Source: Planctomycetota bacterium (GTDB lineage Bacteria; Planctomycetota; UBA1135; GCA-002686595). From it: 45,266 nucleotides of DNA. The notes beneath the pieces were generated by a model that saw only the letters and a program-made list of their open reading frames with translations, was not told the origin of the DNA and did not search any database. This document shows, one piece after another, positions 24,264-31,264 of this stretch. Position 1 is the stretch's first letter. Each line of letters opens with the position of its first letter. The translations under genes were made by a program, and so were the position numbers. The DNA lies in the NCBI GenBank assembly GCA_016220035.1, contig JACRIO010000187.1, forward strand, positions 1-45,266, in the 5' to 3' direction.

Positions 24264-25696
24264 TCTCGAAGCGGAACAACATCGAAAGCCTGGTCGCGAG
24301 CTTCGCGCTCGTCTTCGTCACGATCCCCGCGACCGCGTTCGCGTGGCAGGACGCGGGCGGCGACGAGAAGAAGGACGAGAGCGCCGAGAAGAAGAAGGAG
24401 GAGCCCGACAAGTGGTTCGTCGTGAAGAACGCCGAGATCCACACGGGCACCGGAGCCGTGTTGCGCGACGCGATGCTCGTCGCGAAGAACGGCAAGATCG
24501 ACGACATCGGGCACGACCTCGAGATCCCGCCGGATGCGAAGGTGCTCGACGCGCAGGGAATGCGCGTGTATCCGGGCCTCGTCGCCATCTCCTCCTCGGG
24601 CCTGCTCGGGCCCACGACGAGCGACTTCGGCGACACGGTCAATCCGTTCAACTCGAACATGATCCTCGGGCTCGCGACCGGGATCACGACGACGGGCTCG
24701 GGCAACGCGGCGGTGAAGCTCAAGCGCTTCTCGATCAAGGACCTCGTCGTGCGCGAGAAGATCTTTGCCGTCTTCTCGTGGAGCGCGCGCAACCCGTCGG
24801 GCAAGCGCAGCCTGCGCGAGAAGTTCGTCTCGGCCGCGGCCTACTTGCGCGAGTTCCGCGATTGGGAGGACAAGGTCAAGAAGGACAAGGAGCTCAAGGA
24901 GCCGCAGAAGAAGAACGTCGACACGACGGTGCTCGCCGTGCTGAAGGGCGAAACGACGGCGAAGTTCAACGCGAACGATCGCGACGACTTGCTCGGCATC
25001 GCGCACCTCGCGCAGGAGTTCGGCTTCCGGCCCGTCATCGAGGGTTGTGTCGAGGGCTGGACCGTGGCCGACGAGCTCGGCCGCGCCGGCGCGATGGCGA
25101 TCGTGACCGCGCGCGACCGGCGGCCGAAGGACGAAGCGCTCGTGCGCGACGGCGGCTCGAGCATCGAGAACGCGGCCATCCTGCACCGTTCGGGCGTCGC
25201 GGTCGCCGTCGTGTCCGGCACGGAAAGCGTGGACCTCGGCGGCATCGTCGGTCGGGACATCATGGCGCTGCCGATCGAGGCCGACTTCGCGATCCGCGGC
25301 GGTCTCCCGGAGGACGCCGCGCTCGCGTCGATCACGACCACGTCCGCGCGCATCCTCGGCGTGCAGCACCGCGTCGGCTCGCTCGAGGTCGGCAAGGACT
25401 GCGACCTGATCGTCGTCGACAAGGACCTGCTCCACTACGAAGCGTTCGTGCAGTGGACCGTCGTCGACGGGAAGATCGTCTACGACAAGCAGAAGGAGCT
25501 CTACTTCGCGCACATCCGCCCGCGCCCCGACGCGCCGGCCGAGCCGAAGAAGCTCGACAAGGGCGAGACCGAGCCCAAGCCCGACGCCGACAAGCCCAAG
25601 GAAGGTCCCGAAGAAGGCGGCAAGAAGGGCGATGGCGAGAAGAAGAACGGCGACGGCGAGAAGAAGGGCGGCGACGAGGAGAAGAAGGGCGGCTGA
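24260..25696 (+). CDS. Exported amidohydrolase-superfamily protein 10, metal site lost
   Basis: The GTG start at 24260 overlaps the previous TGA and lies seven bases after GGGGAGG; the protein has 478 residues. The signal peptide ('LVASFALVFVTIPATAFAWQ') is followed at once by a Lys/Glu/Asp-rich stretch. The HxH position is Ser111-Ser-Ser113 ('LVAISSSGLLGP'). Other positions are changed too: 'FNANDRDDLLG' at strand 5, 'VIEGCVEGWTV' at strand 6 and 'AVVSGTESVDLGG' at strand 8. The C-terminal 'QHRVGSLEVGKDCDLIVVDK' is kept, and the protein closes with a disordered Lys/Glu/Gly/Pro tail of about 55 residues containing repeated GDGEKK-like units. It is the last gene of the run, ahead of a strong hairpin. 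Confidence 0.85.
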   Translation: MISKRNNIESLVASFALVFVTIPATAFAWQDAGGDEKKDESAEKKKEEPDKWFVVKNAEIHTGTGAVLRDAMLVAKNGKIDDIGHDLEIPPDAKVLDAQGMRVYPGLVAISSSGLLGPTTSDFGDTVNPFNSNMILGLATGITTTGSGNAAVKLKRFSIKDLVVREKIFAVFSWSARNPSGKRSLREKFVSAAAYLREFRDWEDKVKKDKELKEPQKKNVDTTVLAVLKGETTAKFNANDRDDLLGIAHLAQEFGFRPVIEGCVEGWTVADELGRAGAMAIVTARDRRPKDEALVRDGGSSIENAAILHRSGVAVAVVSGTESVDLGGIVGRDIMALPIEADFAIRGGLPEDAALASITTTSARILGVQHRVGSLEVGKDCDLIVVDKDLLHYEAFVQWTVVDGKIVYDKQKELYFAHIRPRPDAPAEPKKLDKGETEPKPDADKPKEGPEEGGKKGDGEKKNGDGEKKGGDEEKKGG

Positions 25697-25725
25697 GCCA
25701 GCGCTCCGGTCGATCCTGGGCAACC

Positions 25726-25756
25726 GCGGCCCGTGAGGAGCTCCCTCGCGGGCCGC
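25726..25756. terminator. Bidirectional hairpin ending the amidohydrolase run
   Basis: GCGGCCCG (25726-25733) pairs with CGGGCCGC (25749-25756), with a further GAGG/CCTC inner pairing. It lies between the stop at 25696 and the convergent stop at 25775. The stem is long and GC-only, with no T-run. Confidence 0.6.
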
Positions 25757-25774
25757 GCCGATTCCGGGCGACCT

Positions 25775-26773
25775 TCAGCGGCGCGGATCGAGGACCTCGA
25801 CGAGCGCGGGCTCGAGCGCTCGGACCACGAGCTCGTGGCCGCGCGCCTTCCAGTGACCGTCGAGCGGGACCGACGCGCTTCCCGCGCCTGCACCGAGCAC
25901 GGGCCGCAGGTCGAGGTGGCGCACGCCGGGCGATCCCTTCGCGAAGCGCGCGAGGCGGTCCTCGCTCGACACGATGACGAGCGGCACGTTCGCGCGACGA
26001 ACGTCGGTCGTGGCGGAGCCCGCGAGCTCGTCCGTGAACTTCGCGAAGAGCGCGAGCACGAGCCGCCACTCGCCCTCGAGATCGCGCGGCCGCGCGTTCT
26101 CCGCTCGCTCCCAACGCGACTTCTTCCATGCACGCCACAGAGCGCTCGTCTGCTCGAGCCAAGGGTTCGGGACGGGCGCGCCCACGAGCTCGAGCTCAAC
26201 TCCGCTCTCGACGAAGCGCGGCTTCGACTTGCCGTAGACCACGTCCGAGCTCGCCTCCGCGAGATCGTTGGCGCAGAAGACGCACACGACGACGTCGGGA
26301 TCGACACGCGCGCGCATCCGGCGCAGGAGCAGGAGCTCCTGGTCCGTCGCATACCCCGACACCGCGGCGTCGAGGACCTCCCACTCCGGATGCGCGCTCT
26401 GCAGCCGCGCCGCGAACGTGTCCTCGAAGCGCACGCCCCAGCCGAAGGCGTACGAGTCGCCGAGCACGAGCACGCGCTTCCCGCGCTTCCCGCTCTTCTC
26501 CGGCGGCCACTCGGGGCCGCGAAAGCCGTCCGAATTGATCGCGATCTCGACGTCGAACTCGGCGCTCGTATGGCGCTCGCGCGCGTTCGGCTCGTAGCGC
26601 CAGCCGAGCTCGTCGTCGTGCACGACGTAGCGCGGGTTCGTCGTCGGCGAGAGCGTCGAAGCGCGCGTGACGCGGTACGCGAGCTCCGCGGCGAGCGGCG
26701 CGAACAAGAAGCCGAGCACGATGGCCGTGATCCGGCGCCGGAGGCGACTCGAGCGCTCGTCGTTCGTGCTCAT
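25775..26773 (-). CDS. Membrane-anchored SGNH/GDSL-family hydrolase
   Basis: The protein has 332 residues from the ATG at 26773; the long upstream extension of the frame overlaps the divergent gene and is rejected. A basic N-terminus and one membrane helix ('ITAIVLGFLFAPLAAELAYR') place the rest outside the cytoplasm. The SGNH signature is clear: block I 'KRVLVLGDSYAFGWGV' with the nucleophile Ser, a block with 'AAVSGYATDQELLLL' (Gly), then 'VCVFCANDLAEAS' (Asn), and the Asp-x-x-His-type block V near the end in 'PLDGHWKARGHELV'. Such enzymes remove acyl or acetyl groups from polysaccharides, lipids or other esters. The variant with an N-terminal helix and 'NSDGFRGPEW' before block I is common in envelope or exopolysaccharide-modifying members. 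The substrate is unknown. It stands alone between two plus-strand units. Confidence 0.85.
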   Translation of the reverse strand: MSTNDERSSRLRRRITAIVLGFLFAPLAAELAYRVTRASTLSPTTNPRYVVHDDELGWRYEPNARERHTSAEFDVEIAINSDGFRGPEWPPEKSGKRGKRVLVLGDSYAFGWGVRFEDTFAARLQSAHPEWEVLDAAVSGYATDQELLLLRRMRARVDPDVVVCVFCANDLAEASSDVVYGKSKPRFVESGVELELVGAPVPNPWLEQTSALWRAWKKSRWERAENARPRDLEGEWRLVLALFAKFTDELAGSATTDVRRANVPLVIVSSEDRLARFAKGSPGVRHLDLRPVLGAGAGSASVPLDGHWKARGHELVVRALEPALVEVLDPRR

Positions 26774-26915
26774 CGCGGGGTAGGAGGGCGGCTCGAAGGC
26801 CTCGGGATCGGTCCCGACCTCACGCCGACGTCCAAGTCGCAGAGGATGCCGAGCGCTCGGTCCGATGCGAAGCTCACGCGAGAAAACGATGGGTGAACGG
26901 AGCTCGACCGGCGCA

Positions 26916-26944
26916 TTGTGAGCTCCGCGCGCCACGGCTATGCT
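26916..26944 (+). promoter_or_regulatory. Candidate sigma-70-type promoter of the trpD-like gene
   Basis: TTGTGA (26916-26921) and TATGCT (26939-26944) are 17 bases apart, each matching four of six consensus bases. Transcription would start near 26951, 70 bases before the ATG at 27021. That favours 27021 over an upstream in-frame ATG at 26940, which would lie within the -10 box. Confidence 0.4.
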
Positions 26945-27020
26945 GAGCCCGCCCTCCGGTCCGCTGGAGCAATTGGATCCAACGCGCTCGATCGCTCCCG
27001 CCCCGTCCTCGCCCCCCACG

Positions 27021-28088
27021 ATGATCCTCCGCCACCTGATGCGCGTCCTAGGCCAGGGCGTCAAAGACGGACGCAGCCTGACGTACGACGAGGCGTACCG
27101 CGCGTTCCAGGAAGTACTGTCGGGCGAGGAGAGCGAGATCCTCGTCGGTGCGTTCCTCGTGATGATGCGCATCAAGGGCGTCACGGTGCAGGAGCTCACC
27201 GCGTTCGCTCGCGCCGCGCGCGAGAAGGCGCGCATCCCGTGCCTCGACATGCCCGGCCTCGTATGCATCTGCCCGCCGCACGACGGGATGGACCGCGTGC
27301 CGCCGCTCGAGGTCGCTTCGGGCCTGATCGCCGCGGGAGCAGGCGTGCGCGTGCTCATCCTGTCCGATCGTTGCGTGCCGCCGAAGCGCGGATTGACGAC
27401 GGCGAGCGTCTTGGATGCGCTCGGCATCGGCATGACGTGGGATCCGAACGAGGCGGAGGAGTGGGTCGCCAAGGCGCGCTTCGGCGCGGTCGCGGTGACG
27501 GGCATGCTGCCCTCGTTGATGCACCTGCGGCGCGTGCGCGGCGACGTGACCATCCGCACGCCGCTCGCGACGGTCGAGAAACTGCTCGCGCCGACGAACG
27601 CCGCCGTCGTGCTCGGCGCGCAAGGCGGGCCCGTGCTCGGCGGCGCGGTCGAGGTGATCCAAAGCCTCGGTCATCCGCGCGGCATCGCGATCCAAGGCCC
27701 CGAGGGCGGCGTCATCCCGTCGGTGAGGAAGCGCACGCGCGGCATCGAGCTCGCGGAGAAGCACCTCGTGCCGCTGAACGTCGAGCCGCCCGATTTCGGT
27801 CTCGAGTGCGCGAGCGAGCCGGAGCTCCCGCTCTTCAGCCCGCCGCCCGAGGACCAGGGCACGGGGGATTGCGCCGAACTCGTGAAGTGCGTCGGCGACA
27901 TCACGCACGCGGTGCTCGCGGGCGAGCACGGTCCCGCGCGCAACGCTGCCTTGCTCGGAGCGGCGCTCATCCTGAAGGCCTCGGGCAAGGCGATGACGCT
28001 CGCGGAAGGCGTCGATGCGGCGTCGAGCTCGCTCGACAGCGGCGCGGCGCGCGAGGTGCTCGCGCGCTTGCGTGAAGCCGCGAAGTAG
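27021..28088 (+). CDS. Anthranilate phosphoribosyltransferase-like protein (TrpD2/YbiB type)
   Basis: The protein has 355 residues from the ATG at 27021. The N-terminal helical domain is typical of this family ('LMRVLGQGVKDGRSLTYDEA', 'GAFLVMMRIKGVTVQELTAF'). The alpha/beta part includes 'VASGLIAAGAGVRVLILSDR', 'TTASVLDALGIG', 'LMHLRRVRGDVTIRTPLATV' and 'GGPVLGGAVEVIQSLGHPRG'. True TrpD binds PRPP through a GTGGD motif before the 'aaGagV' helix. Here that stretch reads 'VCICPPHDGMDRVPPLEVAS', so the motif is absent. TrpD2 proteins lack anthranilate transferase activity and some bind nucleic acid. No other trp gene is near. A paralogue of unknown function is therefore more likely than a tryptophan-biosynthesis enzyme. 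It stops with TAG. Confidence 0.8.
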   Translation: MILRHLMRVLGQGVKDGRSLTYDEAYRAFQEVLSGEESEILVGAFLVMMRIKGVTVQELTAFARAAREKARIPCLDMPGLVCICPPHDGMDRVPPLEVASGLIAAGAGVRVLILSDRCVPPKRGLTTASVLDALGIGMTWDPNEAEEWVAKARFGAVAVTGMLPSLMHLRRVRGDVTIRTPLATVEKLLAPTNAAVVLGAQGGPVLGGAVEVIQSLGHPRGIAIQGPEGGVIPSVRKRTRGIELAEKHLVPLNVEPPDFGLECASEPELPLFSPPPEDQGTGDCAELVKCVGDITHAVLAGEHGPARNAALLGAALILKASGKAMTLAEGVDAASSSLDSGAAREVLARLREAAK

Positions 28089-28166
28089 AGCGCGCTCGGC
28101 GACAAGGCGTCGAACTCGAAGCCCGTGCTTGGCGGCGAGCACGCGCGTCACGCACAATCGACCGCG

Positions 28167-28706
28167 ATGGACCTCTCGTTCCGCTTCGACTGGTGGTTGT
28201 CGCGCATCGCGCGCTCGCCGAAGGACGCCGGACGGGTCGAGCTCTGCGTCCTGCGGCCCGCGCGCGGCGAACGGCGCATCGTCGAGACCCTCGCGCTCAC
28301 GCCCGAGCGCGGCATCGAGGGCGATCGCTGGCTCGTCGATCCGCACCGTCGTGAGGGGAACCAAGTAAGCCTGATGAACGCGCACGTCTTGCGCGCGATC
28401 GCGGGCGACGATGCGGAGCGCATGGCGCTCGCGGGCGACAACCTCGTCGTCGATCTCGACCTCACCGAGGCCAACTTGCCGCCGGGGACCGTGCTCGCCG
28501 TGGGCGAGTGCGAGCTCGAGATCACGCCCGAGCCGCACCGTCCGTGTCGCCTGTTCGAGAAGCGCTACGGCGTCACGGCCGTGAAGCGCGTGAAGCGCGG
28601 CAACGCGACCGGTCGGCGAACGCGCGGCGTGCTCGCGCGCTGCGTGCGCGGCGGGGCGATCTGCACGGGCGATGCGATCGTCGTGAAGCGCGGAGCGCGC
28701 GCATGA
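28167..28706 (+). CDS. MOSC-domain protein
   Basis: The 179-residue protein starts at the ATG at 28167. It is a single MOSC domain: 'LTPERGIEGDRWLV' (the conserved G-I-x-GD), 'NQVSLMNAHVLRAI', 'LAGDNLVVDLDLTEANLPPG', 'ELEITPEPHRPCRLFEKRYG' with the conserved Cys, and 'ARCVRGGAICTGDAIVV'. MOSC domains are named for the molybdenum-cofactor sulfurase C-terminus and are thought to bind sulfur or the cofactor. Stand-alone members include YiiM/YuaD-type proteins that act on N-hydroxylated compounds. No molybdopterin genes are in the window. It follows the trpD-like gene by 78 bases, and its stop overlaps the start of the cardiolipin-synthase-like gene by four bases. Confidence 0.88.
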   Translation: MDLSFRFDWWLSRIARSPKDAGRVELCVLRPARGERRIVETLALTPERGIEGDRWLVDPHRREGNQVSLMNAHVLRAIAGDDAERMALAGDNLVVDLDLTEANLPPGTVLAVGECELEITPEPHRPCRLFEKRYGVTAVKRVKRGNATGRRTRGVLARCVRGGAICTGDAIVVKRGARA

Positions 28707-29908
28707 GCCGTTTCCGTTTCGAGCTCCCTCACCTGCCGACGCTGCGTCGGCGCGAGCCGTTCGCCCACGGCGACCTCGGCTACGTGCCGCGGCGCGAGCG
28801 CCTACGGCCGTACAACCACGTCGAACCGCTCATCGGCGGCCGCGAGGCCTTTCCCGCGATGCTCGACGCGATCCGCACGGCGCGGCGGCGCGTGCACCTC
28901 GAGATGTACATCTTCGAGGACGATCGGACGGGCCGCGAGTTCCAGCAGGCGTTCATCGAGCGCGCGAAGGCGGGCGTCGAGGTGCGCGTGCTCGTCGACG
29001 GGCTCGGCTCGTTCGCGCTCTCCGCGCGCTTTTTCGACGAGCTCCGCGCGGCCGGCGTCGAGGTGTGCGTGTTCCATCCCGTGGCGCCGTGGCGTCGTCG
29101 GTGGGGGATCAACAAGCGCGACCACCAGAAGCTCCTGATCGTCGACGACGAGCTCGCGTTCTGCGGCGGGATCAACCTCGCCGACGACTACCAACCGATC
29201 GAGCGCGGCGGCGGCGGTTGGCACGACATGCACGCGCGCCTCGAAGGGCCGGCGGTGTTCGACCTCGGCATGCTCTTTCGCGAGACGTGGGTGGAGGTCG
29301 GCGGCGCGCCGTTCCCCGAGCCCGAGCTCCCCGCGCCGCGGCCGGACCTGCCCGCGCACAAGGCGCAGGTCGAGGTGATCAGCAACGAACGGCTGCGCGC
29401 GCGCTCGCGGATGCGCTCGGCGTACCTGCACGCGATCCGCCGCGCGGAAAGCACGATCAGCATCATGAACGCGTACTTCATCCCCGATATCGGGCTGCGG
29501 CGCGCGTTCGGGCTCGCGGTGAAGCGCGGCGTCGACGTGCGCGTGATCGTGCCGTCGGCGTCCGACGTCGCGGCGGTGTACTACGCGAGTCGCCACTTGT
29601 ACGGGCGTCTGCTCAAGCGCGGCGTGCGCATCTTCGAGTGGCCCGAGCGGATGATGCACGCGAAGTGCGGCGTCATCGACGGCGTGTGGTCGACGATCGG
29701 GAGCTACAACCTCGACCGCCGGAGCTTCCTGCACAACCTCGAGGCGGGGCTGGTCACGATCGACCGCGACCTCGGCGACCGGATGCAGGAACGGTTCGAG
29801 CACGATCTCGCTGCGTGCAGGGAGGTGACGTTGGAGGAGTGGAACCGGCACTCGACGTGGCAGCAGTGTCTCGAGCTCTTCTTCTATGCGTTTCGCTATT
29901 GGCTCTGA
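28703..29908 (+). CDS. cls: Cardiolipin synthase-like phospholipase D-family protein
   Basis: The 401-residue protein starts at the ATG at 28703, overlapping the MOSC stop. Two HKD motifs are complete: His141/Lys143/Asp148 in 'RDHQKLLIVDDELAFCGGIN', and His319/Lys321/Asp326 in 'MMHAKCGVIDGVWSTIGSYN'. Both are followed by the usual GG-N / GS-N elements. Family landmarks such as 'RRRVHLEMYIFEDDRTGREF' and 'RRSFLHNLEAGLVTID' are present. There is no N-terminal membrane region, so it resembles ClsB-type rather than ClsA-type enzymes. The likely reaction is phosphatidyl transfer between phospholipids to make cardiolipin at the inner membrane. A more general phosphatidyltransferase or phospholipase role remains possible. 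Confidence 0.9.
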   Translation: MSRFRFELPHLPTLRRREPFAHGDLGYVPRRERLRPYNHVEPLIGGREAFPAMLDAIRTARRRVHLEMYIFEDDRTGREFQQAFIERAKAGVEVRVLVDGLGSFALSARFFDELRAAGVEVCVFHPVAPWRRRWGINKRDHQKLLIVDDELAFCGGINLADDYQPIERGGGGWHDMHARLEGPAVFDLGMLFRETWVEVGGAPFPEPELPAPRPDLPAHKAQVEVISNERLRARSRMRSAYLHAIRRAESTISIMNAYFIPDIGLRRAFGLAVKRGVDVRVIVPSASDVAAVYYASRHLYGRLLKRGVRIFEWPERMMHAKCGVIDGVWSTIGSYNLDRRSFLHNLEAGLVTIDRDLGDRMQERFEHDLAACREVTLEEWNRHSTWQQCLELFFYAFRYWL

Positions 29909-29935
29909 GGGAAGCGCCGTCCATCCGACAAGGTC

Positions 29936-30625
29936 CTACGGCACCACGACCCGCACGAGCCCGCCCTCGTCGCGCGCCTTCCCCTGAGCGTCCACGCCGC
30001 GCACGTGGTAGCGGAGCACGACGCGGTCGCCGTCGTTCCACGTGCTCTGGTTCAGCGTGACTTCGCACGCGAGCTCGCTCCACGCCTTGGGCGGCTCGTT
30101 GCTCAGCACGTCCCACACGCCGGCTTCGACGCGCGGCGATCCGTTCGCTGCGGGCCACATGCGCAACTCGATCTGGAGGTCGTGCTCCCCGTTCGTCGAG
30201 CCGTCGATCACGCGCAGGCTCTGGTCGTCGACGTGGGCCACGCTCCCGATCGGCGCGTCCGCCGCGCCGGGGTCGCTGTCGAGCCGCAGTTCGGGCGGCG
30301 GCGGGATGGGGCGCGCGAGGAGCGAGTGGCCGAGCTCCTCCTCGAGCTTCACGCTCGCCGGTTGGCGCGCCAACGTCCACGCGGCCTCGGGGATCGGCGT
30401 CCCCGGATCGGCCAGCCGCGCCACGGAACGCATCGAGGACACGACCACGCTGCTCGGAGTCTTGCTCGGGGACGCCGCGCGGGCCGTGTTCGTGCCCGTC
30501 TCGAGGAAGTCCGCGCCCGCGGGCCGGCCGATGAGCCAAGCGGCTACGCCGAGGCTGGCCAGGGCGAGCGCCACTCCGATGGTGGCGCGAACGCGACCGA
30601 GACGCGCATCGACGGCGGTGGACAT
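29936..30625 (-). CDS. Hypothetical membrane-anchored protein with beta-rich exterior
   Basis: The protein has 229 residues from the ATG at 30625; a GTG at 30646 is an alternative start. One membrane helix near the N-terminus ('ATIGVALALASLGVAAWLIG') is followed by a Ser/Thr/Ala-rich linker. A beta-rich C-terminal half of about 120 residues ('DLQIELRMWPAANGSPRVEA', 'LACEVTLNQSTWNDGDRVVL' and 'RYHVRGVDAQGK') looks like an immunoglobulin- or fibronectin-type sandwich. Nothing catalytic can be seen. It is convergent with the cardiolipin-synthase-like gene, 27 bases from its stop. The family is not recognised. Confidence 0.65.
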   Translation of the reverse strand: MSTAVDARLGRVRATIGVALALASLGVAAWLIGRPAGADFLETGTNTARAASPSKTPSSVVVSSMRSVARLADPGTPIPEAAWTLARQPASVKLEEELGHSLLARPIPPPPELRLDSDPGAADAPIGSVAHVDDQSLRVIDGSTNGEHDLQIELRMWPAANGSPRVEAGVWDVLSNEPPKAWSELACEVTLNQSTWNDGDRVVLRYHVRGVDAQGKARDEGGLVRVVVP

Positions 30626-30728
30626 CGTGCGCAAGGTATCCCGCACGCACGGCGCGGTTGCATGAACGGCTCGCGGACCCGCGCCGATTCCCGCCGAACT
30701 CCAGAGACGCTTCAGCGGCTTCAGATTC

Positions 30729-31187
30729 TCAGCGGCGCGAAAGTTCCGCCTCGTCGCGGAACAAAAACTGGATCACGCGCGCGCCCGAGCTCGCGACCAC
30801 TTCGATGCGGGCGACGAGCTCGACGCCGGTCGCCGGCGGGGACACGCGTACGTCTTCGAAGAGCACCTTGACACCCGCCTGCGCATTCGAACGCATCGAC
30901 ACGGCCTCGTCCGGATCGAGCTGGTGATCGCGGTCGTCGTCGCGGTAGATCACGAGCTCGCACCGCGCGACCTCGCCTTCGACTCCGACCGGGATGCGCG
31001 CGCCGATCCACGGGAGGAGGAGCTCGCCCGTACGCTCGTCGACGCGAACGTAGGCGCGGCGGATCTGCAGCTCGCCCGACTCGTGGAGCTCGCGGAACGA
31101 TCCCTTGCCCCAACCCGCGCGGGTGGTGCCGCAGCCGGCGACGATCGCCGCGAACGGGAGGCCGAGGAGGAGGTGCAGGCGCGCCAC
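30729..31187 (-). CDS. Small lipoprotein with an EF-hand-like loop
   Basis: The 152-residue protein starts at a GTG at 31187 and begins with a lipoprotein signal ('LLLGLPFAAIVAGC', lipobox VAGC). The mature part is beta-rich ('GELQIRRAYVRVDERTGELL', 'VKVLFEDVRVSPP', 'VELVARIEVVASSGARVIQF'). Near residue 80 lies 'YRDDDRDHQLDPDEAV'. It has acidic residues at loop positions 1, 3, 5, 9 and 12 and a Leu at 8, as in a calcium-binding EF-hand loop or dockerin-like site. A Ca-stabilised envelope lipoprotein is a fair guess. It shares strand and spacing (103 bases) with the preceding hypothetical gene, so the two may be co-transcribed. Confidence 0.65.
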   Translation of the reverse strand: MARLHLLLGLPFAAIVAGCGTTRAGWGKGSFRELHESGELQIRRAYVRVDERTGELLLPWIGARIPVGVEGEVARCELVIYRDDDRDHQLDPDEAVSMRSNAQAGVKVLFEDVRVSPPATGVELVARIEVVASSGARVIQFLFRDEAELSRR

Positions 31188-31264
31188 GACCTCATGCTGA
31201 CCGCGCGCGGAGGGGAATCAAGGGCGCGGAGGTCGACGCGCGGGCTGGGAGCGCGAACGCGCGT

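Noticed and set aside
27021-28088. Calling the gene trpD of the tryptophan pathway
   Set aside because: The PRPP-binding motif is missing and no other trp gene is linked.
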